A stretch of DNA of 64,000 nt from CAYUQT01 sp964596165 (GTDB taxonomy: Bacteria > Planctomycetota > Phycisphaerae > UBA1845 > JAFGLZ01), in NCBI GenBank assembly GCA_964596165.1, contig CAZQTW010000004.1, positions 62,001 to 126,000 of the forward strand, read 5' to 3'. The stretch's first letter is position 1. Each line of letters opens with the position of its first letter. Made by a program: the position numbers and the translations under genes. Shown piece by piece: positions 55,129 to 63,369 of this stretch. Below the pieces are notes generated by a model. The model did not search any database, was not told the origin of the DNA, and saw only the letters and a program-made list of their open reading frames with translations.

Positions 55129-56129
55129 TGACGCGCCCGCGCATAGCGATCCTGAACGAGACCTGCCTGGATCTGGTCGAGGCACTCAGTGATTGGCTGG
55201 CCGCCCAGCCCGTGGAGATCCTGGCCGACGCTTCATATCGAAAGATTGGTCCTGATCGTCTCAACGAGGTCTTGGCAGGCATGAGTGGCGTCATCCTGCC
55301 GGCGTCAGCACCCATCCTACCCGTCCATATGGAGGCGAATCCGTCGCTGCAGGTAGTGTCCATTGCCGCCAGCGGCTATGAGTCTGTGGACATCGAGACG
55401 GCGACGCGATACGGGATCGTGGTGACCTATGCCCCGGTTCGAGAAGGGGCGGAGGTGGTCGCCGATCTGACGTGGGGTCTCATGCTCGCGGTCGCTCGAC
55501 AGATACCCTACCACAACCGGTTGCTGCAGGCAGGCCGATACGAACGAGGGATGGGCGTGGCGGTATGGGGGAAGACATTAGGTATCGTCGGCCTTGGAAA
55601 CATCGGCCGGGCGGTCGCACGTCGGGCGCACGCCTTCGATATGAGAATCCTGGCGACAGAGATCAGCCCCGATCTGACGTTTGTCCGAAAGTACGATGTG
55701 GAGCTCGTTCCGCTGGAGGAGCTGTTGCGGCGGGCTGATTTCGTCTCGCTTCACCTGCGGATCAACGACAAAACGCACGGTATCATCGGTCGCAGAGAAC
55801 TCGCGATGATGAAAGCTACGGCCTTCCTGATCAACACGGCCAGGACGGGGCTGGTCGATGAGGCGGCATTGCAGGAAGCCATTATGTCCGGGCAGATTGC
55901 AGGCGCGGCCGTAGACGATCCGCCAACGGCAAAGGACAGCCCCCTGTTGGGCCTGCCCAACTTCGTGTGTACGCCGCACCTGGGCAATCGGGCGATTGAG
56001 GGCGCCGATGCGGTATTCCGGTGTGCGATCGAAAATGCCGTCGCGGTGATCGAAGGCCGTCGGCCGGAGCATGTGCTTAACCCCCAGGTCTATGACGGGG
56101 CGCTGCGGGCTTTCCGGCCCGCACAGTGA
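55128..56129 (+). CDS. D-2-hydroxyacid dehydrogenase-family protein
   Basis: A 333-residue protein with the NAD motif GIVGLGNIGRAVARRAHAFD and the catalytic Arg region FLINTARTGLVDEAAL. The His is in CTPHLGN. The usual 'DVFExEP' loop that supplies the catalytic Glu is shortened to AAVDDPPTAKDSPL, with no Glu. The N-terminal catalytic domain is typical (ASGYESVDIETATRYGIVV). It may reduce a 2-keto acid or oxidise a 2-hydroxy acid, with altered catalysis, in the operon's pathway. It overlaps the aldehyde dehydrogenase by one base. Confidence 0.85.
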   Translation: MTRPRIAILNETCLDLVEALSDWLAAQPVEILADASYRKIGPDRLNEVLAGMSGVILPASAPILPVHMEANPSLQVVSIAASGYESVDIETATRYGIVVTYAPVREGAEVVADLTWGLMLAVARQIPYHNRLLQAGRYERGMGVAVWGKTLGIVGLGNIGRAVARRAHAFDMRILATEISPDLTFVRKYDVELVPLEELLRRADFVSLHLRINDKTHGIIGRRELAMMKATAFLINTARTGLVDEAALQEAIMSGQIAGAAVDDPPTAKDSPLLGLPNFVCTPHLGNRAIEGADAVFRCAIENAVAVIEGRRPEHVLNPQVYDGALRAFRPAQ

Positions 56130-56139
56130 GGCGATTGAC

Positions 56140-57330
56140 ATGAAGATCACGGACATTCAGACACACATTGTTCAGGCGCCCGGTCGAACGCTGGTCGTTA
56201 TTACGGTGGAGACGGACAAGGGGATCACGGGCATCGGCGAGGCCGGATTGCAGCGGCGCACGCACGCCATTGCCGGTGCAGTCGAGCATCTCCGCCGCTG
56301 GCTGATCGGCGAAGACGCAATGCGAATTGAGCATCTTTGGCAACGAATGTTCAGAGGCGGATTCTACCCGGGCGATCGTCTGATCGGCTCGGCGATCGCG
56401 GGGATCGACATCGCCTTGTGGGACATCAAGGCACAGGCACTGGGTGTTCCGGTCTATGAGCTGCTCGGCGGGCGTTGCCGCGACTACGTGCAGTGCTTTC
56501 TGCAGCCGGGCTACCTGAAATCGGGCGCCTCAACGTCGCCGGATGACGTCCTGAACAGGGCGGTTGCGGTGGGTGACCCGGCCGCTACGGCCGAACTGGC
56601 GAGGCTCTGTTTGGCAAACGACCACAAGTACTTCCGCCTTGGTCCGCTCGCGGAAGGTGACCTTTTCGACGCCCGTAAGGCCGTGCGACAATTGCTGGCC
56701 CAACTGAGGGCGGTACGTGAAGCAGTGGGCGACAAGATGGAGCTGATGGTCGACGCACACGCCCGCCTCGACCCACCGGAGGCGATCTGGTTCTGCCGCG
56801 AGGCGGAGCCCCTCCAACTCTTCCTCGTCGAGGACCCCATTCGTTCGGAGAATGTGGCCGCATATCGACATATCCGCCGGCACGTCAATGTGCCGCTCGC
56901 CGCCGGCGAACAGTGGGCCAACAAGTGGGAGTTTCGCCAGGCGATCGAGGAAGAACTGATCGACTACGCACGCATTGACATCTGTATTGCCGGCGGACTT
57001 ACCGAGGCCAAAAAGATGGCCGCAATGGCCGAGGCGCACCACATCAAGATTCTTCCGCACAACCCCCTGGGACCGGTCTGCACCGCGGCGGCGCTACACC
57101 TCGACCTGGCCTGTACCAACGCGGGACCGCAGGAGGTCGTGTTTCCCCCGGCGACGATGCTGCCGGATGTCTTCACATGCACGTTTGAGCTTCAGGGCAC
57201 GCGCTTGACCGTTCCCGCGGGCCCCGGCCTTGGCGTCAAGTTCAATGCGGAAGCGGCAAAGGGATATCCCGGTGAAATGACGGAACCTCCGCATTTCCAT
57301 CGCCCGGACGGCTCGTACACGAACTACTAA
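56140..57330 (+). CDS. Enolase-superfamily acid-sugar dehydratase (galactonate/mannonate dehydratase-like)
   Basis: A 396-residue MR/MLE protein from ATG 56140 (GTGAGG upstream). Metal ligands are Asp205 (MVDAHARL), Glu231 (LVEDPI) and Glu257 (LAAGEQW). His207 next to the first ligand and His307 (ILPHNPLGP) form the acid/base set seen in D-galactonate and D-mannonate dehydratases. Capping-domain residues are in the first 110 residues (IGEAGLQRR). The reaction is aldonate to 2-keto-3-deoxyaldonate plus water; the exact aldonate is unknown. It should supply the HpcH/HpaI aldolase. It follows the 2-hydroxyacid dehydrogenase by 10 bp. Confidence 0.9.
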   Translation: MKITDIQTHIVQAPGRTLVVITVETDKGITGIGEAGLQRRTHAIAGAVEHLRRWLIGEDAMRIEHLWQRMFRGGFYPGDRLIGSAIAGIDIALWDIKAQALGVPVYELLGGRCRDYVQCFLQPGYLKSGASTSPDDVLNRAVAVGDPAATAELARLCLANDHKYFRLGPLAEGDLFDARKAVRQLLAQLRAVREAVGDKMELMVDAHARLDPPEAIWFCREAEPLQLFLVEDPIRSENVAAYRHIRRHVNVPLAAGEQWANKWEFRQAIEEELIDYARIDICIAGGLTEAKKMAAMAEAHHIKILPHNPLGPVCTAAALHLDLACTNAGPQEVVFPPATMLPDVFTCTFELQGTRLTVPAGPGLGVKFNAEAAKGYPGEMTEPPHFHRPDGSYTNY

Positions 57331-57375
57331 AGGACGACCGCCACTACCCCTCTTCGATCGGAAAGGGACATACCT

Positions 57376-58551
57376 ATGAAGCCGCTCCGATGTACATTCT
57401 CTGTGGTTCTAAGCCTGCTGACGTGCCTCGTGAATGCCTCATTTGCGACCGAGCCGTCGGCCGCGCCCGGGCAGGGAATACCGCTGATCGATCTGTCCGA
57501 TCAGAAGCATCGCCAGGTCGTCGTCGACCGGGAAAAGGGCCAGTACCTGGGCCACCCCACGACCGTGCTGCTGGAAGACAACAAGACCATGCTCTGCGTC
57601 TATCCCAAGGGGCATGGCCGGGGGGCAATTGTGTACAAGCGGAGCACCGACGCAGGGCTGACGTGGAGCGATCGCCTGCCGACCCCGGCGTCGTGGGCTT
57701 CGTCGATGGAGGTCCCGACGCTACATCGCGTGGTAGACGCCGAGGGCAAGAAGCGGATCATCATGTTCTCAGGGCTGTACCCGGTTCGAATGGCCGTCAC
57801 CCAGGACGACGGGAAGACATGGTCCGAGCTGAAGCCCGTTGGCGATTGGGGCGGCATCGTGACGATGGGGTGCGTCGAACCGTTGCGGACGGGCAAGGGC
57901 CATTATATGGCCATGTTCCACGACGACGGGCGGTTCTTCACGAGCAAAGGCCGTCGCGAGAATCCGGAAGTGATGACGCTCTACAAGACGTTCTCGAAAG
58001 ACGGCGGTCTGACCTGGTCGTTTCCGGAGGCGATCTACAAGTCGGCCGAGATCCATATCTGCGAGCCGGGCATCATTCGTTCGCCGGACGGCAAGCAACT
58101 GGCCGTCTTGCTGCGGGAGAACCGCAGGCGATCCAACTCGCAAATCATCTTCTCGAACGATGAGGGCAAAACGTGGTCGCAACCGCGAGCCATGCCGGAT
58201 TCGTTGAACGGAGATCGTCACACGGGCAAGTACGCGCCGGACGGCCGGCTCTTCATCTCATTTCGTAGTGTATCTCCCAAGGGCAAGCCGTCGCCGACGC
58301 AGGGCGACTGGGTTGCTTGGGTGGGCACGTACGACGACCTTGCCCAGGGAAGGCTTGGCCAATACCAGGTTCGACTCAAGAAGAACCACAAGGGAGCGGA
58401 CTGTGCTTACCCGGGCGTTGAGGTACTGCCCGACGGAACCTTCGTAGCGACGACCTACGGTCACTGGGACAAGGGCGAGATGCCTTACATCCTCAGCGTG
58501 AGGGTCAAGCTCGAAGAGCTGGACAAGATGGCCGCCGGGCAGAAGAAGTGA
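57376..58551 (+). CDS. Exported BNR-repeat sialidase-like protein
   Basis: A 391-residue protein with a signal peptide (FSVVLSLLTCLVNASFATE). It contains four Asp-box motifs: STDAGLTW, TQDDGKTW, SKDGGLTW and SNDEGKTW, the fingerprint of six-bladed GH33-type propellers. An early MLCVYPKGHGRGAIVYKRS replaces the usual RIP; ENRRRSNSQIIFS and FISFRSVS supply arginines that could bind a carboxylate. True sialidase activity is not certain; many planctomycete relatives are uncharacterised. It follows the dehydratase by 45 bp, so it may end the operon. Confidence 0.82.
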   Translation: MKPLRCTFSVVLSLLTCLVNASFATEPSAAPGQGIPLIDLSDQKHRQVVVDREKGQYLGHPTTVLLEDNKTMLCVYPKGHGRGAIVYKRSTDAGLTWSDRLPTPASWASSMEVPTLHRVVDAEGKKRIIMFSGLYPVRMAVTQDDGKTWSELKPVGDWGGIVTMGCVEPLRTGKGHYMAMFHDDGRFFTSKGRRENPEVMTLYKTFSKDGGLTWSFPEAIYKSAEIHICEPGIIRSPDGKQLAVLLRENRRRSNSQIIFSNDEGKTWSQPRAMPDSLNGDRHTGKYAPDGRLFISFRSVSPKGKPSPTQGDWVAWVGTYDDLAQGRLGQYQVRLKKNHKGADCAYPGVEVLPDGTFVATTYGHWDKGEMPYILSVRVKLEELDKMAAGQKK

Positions 58552-58635
58552 AGAATCGCCTTGGCAAAAGGGATACGGTGATGCTCAGAAAGAGAACCAT
58601 AAGCTCTTCAGCCGGATCTACCCTGGGCCGTCCCT

Positions 58636-60192
58636 TCAATAGGATGTTGGCTGCGCCGCTTTCCATCCCGCTTCGAGCATCGTGGTTAGCTGTTTCACCG
58701 TGGCGGCCTGCTCCGGGCGGCCGGCGAGGTTCACGTTCTCGTCCGGATCATTCTGATGATCGTACAACTCGCGGCCTTCAACCTTCCGGCTGGGTGTGTC
58801 AATCCACTCCACGTAGCGATAGCGGTCGGTCCGCATCGCGTACCCCATGAGCTTTCCACGGGGATACTGGCTGAACGCGGCCTTCTTCCAGGGGCGCTTG
58901 GGGTCTTGGAGCAGGGATGCGAAGCTGGAACCTTCGAGCCCCGGTGTCAGTGGGATACCCGCCAATTGGCACAGCGTCGGATAGATGTCCACAAACTCGA
59001 CCAAGGCGTCTGTCTTCTGACCGCGCGCCTGCTGGCCAGGCACGCAGATCATCAGCAGCGAGCGAGTAGAGGTCTCAAAGTTGGTGTGCTTGCACCACAT
59101 GCCGTGCTCGCCCAACTGCCAGCCGTGATCGCCCCAGAGGATGACAATGGTCCGGTCGCGCAAGCCGAGCTTGTTCAATTCGGCCAGGACGCGTCCGATC
59201 TGCGCATCGGTGTAACTTGTGGCCGCATAGTAGCCGCGGATCAGTTCGCGCGCGACCTGATCGGAAACCGGCCCACTCTTTGGCATGTCTTTGTATGAGC
59301 GCAACTCGCCCCAGGAACTCATGGCCGGGAGAAAGACGTCTTTCGGTGGAAACGGATTCGTGGCCAGTCGCATCTTCTCGACGTCGTACCAGTCGTAGTA
59401 GCGTTTCGGTGCGTCGAACGCCAGGTGTGGTTTTCGAAAACCAACGGCCAGGAAGAAGGGCTTGTCTTTGACACGGTTCATCACCCCGATAGCGGCGTCG
59501 GCAACCTGGCCGTCGCCCAGTGCATTATCCGGGACGTCCGGCGAAGACCATGGGGGTTTGTTTGGGCGGTCTGCGCGGGGAGGTTTACTGCGAGGCCTGC
59601 TTTGAGCGGCCGCGGCAAGGAGTACGCGAGAGGACGTCGCATCCGAGACGGGCTGCATCGCCCCGCCCTCCGTGAAGAAATCAAGGTCCACCATGGCCAG
59701 TTGGGCTCTACCGTCCGGCTGGCCCACGCGGACCACGGCGCCGGAGAACAGGGAGGGTGCGCTCCACGACTTCGGATCGTCGAGGCCACCGTGATAGATC
59801 TTGCCGAACGACTGACAGAACCAGCCGTTCTCCTTGAAATGCTGCGGCAGCGTAACCACGTCCGGGATCGTATCGCGGAAGTGCTTGACCAGATCGTAGA
59901 CCTTCGTAGTGTCCGGCCGTCGTCCGGTCAGCAGGGACGTCCGCGACGGTGAGCATACGGCCTGCTGGCAATAGGCGCGGTTGAAGAGCAATCCCTCACT
60001 GGCCAGCTTATCGATGCTCGGCGTACGAATGTCCGTTACACCGTAGCAGCCCAACTGCGGGCGCAGGTCGTCCACGGCGATGAAAAGGACGTTCATCTTG
60101 CGAGCATCGGATGGCGTAAGTGTCTCGGCACTGGCCGTGAGCGCAAGACATACAACGGCGACTCCTACGAGGAGTCTCGTGACCGTGTTCAT
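58636..60192 (-). CDS. Iduronate-2-sulfatase-like sulfatase (CxPSR)
   Basis: A 518-residue exported sulfatase. A signal peptide (VGVAVVCLALTASAE) precedes the metal site NVLFIAVDDLRPQLGCYG and the formylglycine motif AVCSPSRTSLLTGRRPDTT (Cys80). SFGKIYHGG, FFLAVGFRKPHLAFDAPKRY and LWGDHGWQLGEHGMWCKH are typical of iduronate-2-sulfatase relatives. It removes sulfate esters from a polysaccharide; maturation needs a formylglycine-generating enzyme, none of which is in the window. It converges on the sialidase-like gene, and ATG 60192 has GAGGA upstream. Confidence 0.92.
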   Translation of the reverse strand: MNTVTRLLVGVAVVCLALTASAETLTPSDARKMNVLFIAVDDLRPQLGCYGVTDIRTPSIDKLASEGLLFNRAYCQQAVCSPSRTSLLTGRRPDTTKVYDLVKHFRDTIPDVVTLPQHFKENGWFCQSFGKIYHGGLDDPKSWSAPSLFSGAVVRVGQPDGRAQLAMVDLDFFTEGGAMQPVSDATSSRVLLAAAAQSRPRSKPPRADRPNKPPWSSPDVPDNALGDGQVADAAIGVMNRVKDKPFFLAVGFRKPHLAFDAPKRYYDWYDVEKMRLATNPFPPKDVFLPAMSSWGELRSYKDMPKSGPVSDQVARELIRGYYAATSYTDAQIGRVLAELNKLGLRDRTIVILWGDHGWQLGEHGMWCKHTNFETSTRSLLMICVPGQQARGQKTDALVEFVDIYPTLCQLAGIPLTPGLEGSSFASLLQDPKRPWKKAAFSQYPRGKLMGYAMRTDRYRYVEWIDTPSRKVEGRELYDHQNDPDENVNLAGRPEQAATVKQLTTMLEAGWKAAQPTSY

Positions 60193-60201
60193 CTCAGGTC
60201 C

Positions 60202-60630
60202 TCATGTCAGGGGATTTCTCCACTTGACGCCTGGGAAGCGAGAGAAGTCGCTGTCCGTGGAGAGCAACTCACAACCATGTTCAATAGCCAGGGCTGCCAG
60301 GTGCGCGTCAGTCACCAGGTTCGCAACGGCCTGTCCTTTGACCAGCATTCTTCGGAAGACGATCCAGTGCCGCTCGGTCGCATGAACGATGCGCGTGCAG
60401 GGCTGGTCTAACCAGCTCTGCACGCGCCGGGCCGCCTCATCGAGAGACAGGGGATGCTCGAAGACTCGCGGATTCGTGCCGATGCGGATGAACGCGCCCA
60501 GAACAGTCCAGCAAAGGCACACCGGCAGGGAACCAGACAGTTGAGCGTCCCACCATTCACGCGCCGCCGCATGGCGGGGGCTGAGTTGATCTTCAGCGTA
60601 CAACAAAAGGTTGGCATCCACGAGGATCAC
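60202..60630 (-). CDS. vapC: PIN-domain toxin, VapC family
   Basis: A 142-residue PIN RNase. The acidic site is ILVDANLLLYAED (Asp5), TVLGAFIRIGTNPRVF (Glu replaced by AF in this position; typical W-T-x-L-x-x-F/E-R), VTDAHLAALAIEHG and LLSTDSDFSRFPG. This 'VDANLLLYA...TDAHLAALA' type is the VapC group with TA-partner antitoxins of the RHH class. It would cleave tRNA or rRNA when freed. It overlaps vapB by 4 bp, and lies directly behind a sulfatase gene on the same strand. Confidence 0.85.
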   Translation of the reverse strand: MILVDANLLLYAEDQLSPRHAAAREWWDAQLSGSLPVCLCWTVLGAFIRIGTNPRVFEHPLSLDEAARRVQSWLDQPCTRIVHATERHWIVFRRMLVKGQAVANLVTDAHLAALAIEHGCELLSTDSDFSRFPGVKWRNPLT

Positions 60631-60872
60631 CGGTGGTCTTCTCCCTCGATCTGCGCCAAAAGTTCCTGGATGTTGTCCAGATTCCTCCCGGTCTTCAGGC
60701 CCATCTTGTGGGGACGGGTGCGATAGGACCGTTTTGGCGGGGGCTCCTTGATCGTCTGCAATCCGGCGCGGAGTGCCTCATTGACCACACGGCGAAAGGG
60801 AATGCCGAGCTTTGTCGCAACCGCCTTCGCCTTCTCCAGAACATCGTCGTCTATGGTGAGCGTTGTTCTCAT
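60627..60872 (-). CDS. vapB: VapB-family antitoxin (ribbon-helix-helix)
   Basis: An 81-residue protein. The RHH DNA-binding part is MRTTLTIDDDVLEKAKAVAT followed by LGIPFRRVVNEALRAGL. The C-terminal tail (EPPPKRSYRTRPHKMGL, then NLDNIQELLAQIEGE) would wrap VapC. The ATG is preceded by no ribosome site but by a -10 element six bases away, so it is probably translated from a leaderless mRNA. It should repress its own promoter together with VapC. Confidence 0.88.
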   Translation of the reverse strand: MRTTLTIDDDVLEKAKAVATKLGIPFRRVVNEALRAGLQTIKEPPPKRSYRTRPHKMGLKTGRNLDNIQELLAQIEGEDHR

Positions 60873-60878
60873 GTTGTC

Positions 60879-60906
60879 ATCATAGCATCACATAGGATGA
60901 TGTCAA
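60879..60906 (-). promoter_or_regulatory. vapBC promoter
   Basis: On the minus strand: perfect TTGACA (60906-60901), a 16-base spacer and TATGAT (60884-60879; five of six). The -10 ends only six bases before the vapB ATG, so transcription should start at or very near the A of the start codon. Confidence 0.65.
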
Positions 60907-60913
60907 GACATCA
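60898..60913. promoter_or_regulatory. Inverted repeat over the vapBC -35, candidate operator
   Basis: TGATGTC-AA-GACATCA, two perfect 7-base arms separated by two bases, covers the -35 hexamer. This is the usual place and shape for a VapB/RHH dimer site. Confidence 0.55.
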
Positions 60914-60978
60914 GACTCTACTTGTCGGCCCACCCCTGGCATCGAATCCCTGTCATGAATCGTCGGTTGAAGCCCTCC

Positions 60979-61863
60979 TCATGGGGGAGACGAGGTCGTA
61001 GGGGTCTTGAGCGTCGGTGGGCCTTTGAGCCAGCCCATGGATTCCAGAAACCTGTCCGTTGCCTCAAGTGTTTGGAGGTAGTATTTGTTTCCACCCCTGC
61101 CGTAATTGAAGAATCCGTGGGGCTGGCCTTCGTAGACGTGCAGTTCGCAGCGGACGCCGGCCTTCTTCATCGATGCTTCGAAATCCTTTGCACTCTTGAC
61201 AGGAATCAGTCTGTCCGCCGAGCCGAGGAAGGCGATCGCCGGCGGGGCTTGAGGGCTGACATGGTGTATCGGCGAGAACTCCCTGTAGCGATTCCCGAAT
61301 CGCACGTGGGCCAGATTCCCGGGGCCTGCATCGAACACCGGATTGAACAGCACCATCGCATTCGATTTCGGCGAGACAGTCCGATCGTCCTGCGGGTCGT
61401 CCAGCCCGTCAATCATGCCGACACACGCGGCAAGATGTCCGCCGGCCGAACCGCCGGCCGAGGCGATGCGCTCCGGGTCGACGCCGAGTGCGGCCGAATG
61501 AGCGCGAACCCACCGCATGGCCGATCTGGCGTCTTGGACGCAGATCGTGGGAGGTCCTGCGGATCGTCCTGCAAGCAACCGGTACTCAACCTGGATTGCC
61601 ACCATGCCGCGCGATGCCAGATACTTGCTCTGTTCGTTGAACTGTGCCGGTGAGCCGGCAACCCAGCCACCGCCGTGGAAGAAGACGATCGCCGGCCTAC
61701 GGTCGGCCGCCTTCCAATCCGGGGGCGTAAGGACCCATAGCTTCAGCTCGCGTTCTCCCACCTTTTTGTAAACATGGGCCTTACCTGCCGGCTGGGCGTC
61801 CGGTCCGGACTTTGCGGCGAGCACGGCGGCAACGCAAGCGATCATCACTTGGTGAAGGGTCAT
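60979..61863 (-). CDS. Exported alpha/beta-hydrolase esterase (BD-FAE/acetyl-esterase-like)
   Basis: A 294-residue protein with a signal-like start (MTLHQVMIACVAAVLAAKSG). The oxyanion hole is IVFFHGGGW, the nucleophile elbow ASAGGSAGGHLAA, the acid FLGSADRLIPVKSAKDF and the His EGQPHGFFNYGRGG. These match planctomycete BD-FAE/lipase-like esterases that remove acetyl or feruloyl groups from polysaccharides. It overlaps the upstream sulfatase stop by 4 bp (ATGA), so sulfatase and esterase are co-translated and may act on the same sulfated, acetylated glycan. Confidence 0.88.
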   Translation of the reverse strand: MTLHQVMIACVAAVLAAKSGPDAQPAGKAHVYKKVGERELKLWVLTPPDWKAADRRPAIVFFHGGGWVAGSPAQFNEQSKYLASRGMVAIQVEYRLLAGRSAGPPTICVQDARSAMRWVRAHSAALGVDPERIASAGGSAGGHLAACVGMIDGLDDPQDDRTVSPKSNAMVLFNPVFDAGPGNLAHVRFGNRYREFSPIHHVSPQAPPAIAFLGSADRLIPVKSAKDFEASMKKAGVRCELHVYEGQPHGFFNYGRGGNKYYLQTLEATDRFLESMGWLKGPPTLKTPTTSSPP

Positions 61864-63353
61864 GGCTTCCCTCCCTGCAAACTCTTCGCTCCACGTCTTT
61901 CCCCTCTTCGCGTGGCCTTCTTCTCTTTATCAGGCCAAGGTGCATTGGTCTTCGGTAGTGTCTTTGCCAACTCGGCCTTGATCGAGTCATATTGAGGCTG
62001 CTTGGCAAGGTTGGTCCACTCGTACGGGTCCTTGGTTTCGTCGTAAAGCTCCTCGTCACCATTCGCATAGCGGATGTAACGCCAGCCCTCGTTGCGGACG
62101 GCATGGTTATCGAACGTATAGGTTATCAAGGCGGGCTCGGTCCATGGGGCGACGGGGTCTTTCAACAACGAACGAATGCTCCTGCCCTGGACATGCGGCG
62201 GCGTGGCCAGACCGCACAGGTCGCACAATGTCGGGTAGATGTGCATGAAATCGACGCTACGCTCGCAGACGGAATCCGGCCTGGTCAGGCCCGGCACGAC
62301 CCAGATAAGCGGCGAACGCGTGGCCTCCTCCCACAGCGCGAACTTCCGCCAGTGCTCTTTCTCCCCGAGGTGCCAGCCGTGATCGCTCCAGAGACAGATG
62401 ATGGTGTTGTCCTTGTGGGGGGACTTGTCAAATCCGTCGATCAAACGACCGACCATCGCATCGGTGAATGTGATCGTCGCGAGATACGCCTGGACGGCTT
62501 CCTTCCATCGCCCCGATTTCAGAATGTCGGCGTGGTCGCCCTGAGGCTTGGCCATCGCCACGCCGGCCGGCGGGACGTCATCGAGATCGTTTTCGAGTAC
62601 CTTGGGCAGGATAATCTTGTCCAAAGGATACATCGCGTAGTACTTTTTCGGCACATCCCACGGCATGTGGGGCTTGTGCAATCCGCAGGCGAGGAAGAAC
62701 GGCCGGTCGTGGGGCTGGTTCAGCCTCTTCAATACATAGCTGACCGACTGGTAGTCTTCCATGTCCGCGTCATCGCAGTTGAGCGGTTTGAATCTGATGC
62801 CGCCGACGCCGTCGTTCGGCGCGTCGCTGGTGATGTTCTTCCGTCGGCCTCTGGCTTGGCCTTTACCGGGCCCGAACAGCATGTCCTCCTCGACACCATT
62901 AGCGGGCAGATACTCATTCCAATCGCTCTCGCGGCGATAGGCCTCATGGTAGATCTTGCCGGCGCCGGCGACGTAGTAGCCGTTGTTCTTGAAATACAGC
63001 GGGAGCGTGGTCTTGTCGGCGGGAATCACCTTGCGCCAATCCACGCTGTTTTCGTATACACCCGCCACGTTTGGCCTCAGCCCCGAAAGCAAGGCTGCGC
63101 GAGAGGCATTGCAGACGGGTGCCGCACAGTAGCTGTGTGTGAAGCGAACCCCACGCATGGCGAGTCGGGCGAGGTTCGGCGTTTTCACCTGGGTGTTTTT
63201 GCCGAGGTACCCCACCCAGTCGCGCAAATCGTCTATGGCGATGAACAGTACGTTCATTTTGCGAGTGTCGGCCGGCTTCGACGTTTCTGCGCCCGAGGCT
63301 TGGGGCAGCATGAAGGACAGAAACGCGGCAGTGAATCCTGTTCTGAAATCCAT
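61860..63353 (-). CDS. Iduronate-2-sulfatase-like sulfatase with CxASR motif
   Basis: A 497-residue exported sulfatase from ATG 63353 (GGAGG upstream). The signal peptide is followed by KMNVLFIAIDDLRDWVGYLG, then the modification site APVCNASRAALLSGLRPNVA (Cys81, Ala in place of the usual Pro). GAGKIYHEAYRRES, FFLACGLHKPHMPWDVPKKY and LWSDHGWHLGEKEHWRK match iduronate-sulfatase relatives. Sequence is like the 58.6-kb sulfatase across its length, so the two are paralogs. CxASR sulfatases are known and can still carry formylglycine. The end is basic (EKKATRRGERRGAK). Confidence 0.9.
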   Translation of the reverse strand: MDFRTGFTAAFLSFMLPQASGAETSKPADTRKMNVLFIAIDDLRDWVGYLGKNTQVKTPNLARLAMRGVRFTHSYCAAPVCNASRAALLSGLRPNVAGVYENSVDWRKVIPADKTTLPLYFKNNGYYVAGAGKIYHEAYRRESDWNEYLPANGVEEDMLFGPGKGQARGRRKNITSDAPNDGVGGIRFKPLNCDDADMEDYQSVSYVLKRLNQPHDRPFFLACGLHKPHMPWDVPKKYYAMYPLDKIILPKVLENDLDDVPPAGVAMAKPQGDHADILKSGRWKEAVQAYLATITFTDAMVGRLIDGFDKSPHKDNTIICLWSDHGWHLGEKEHWRKFALWEEATRSPLIWVVPGLTRPDSVCERSVDFMHIYPTLCDLCGLATPPHVQGRSIRSLLKDPVAPWTEPALITYTFDNHAVRNEGWRYIRYANGDEELYDETKDPYEWTNLAKQPQYDSIKAELAKTLPKTNAPWPDKEKKATRRGERRGAKSLQGGKP

Positions 63354-63369
63354 GTCAAATCCTCCAGGT

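Noticed and set aside
60202..60872. Defence island or phage remnant around vapBC
   Set aside because: Only the toxin-antitoxin pair is present; flanks are sulfatase and esterase genes with no integrase, repeats or other defence genes.
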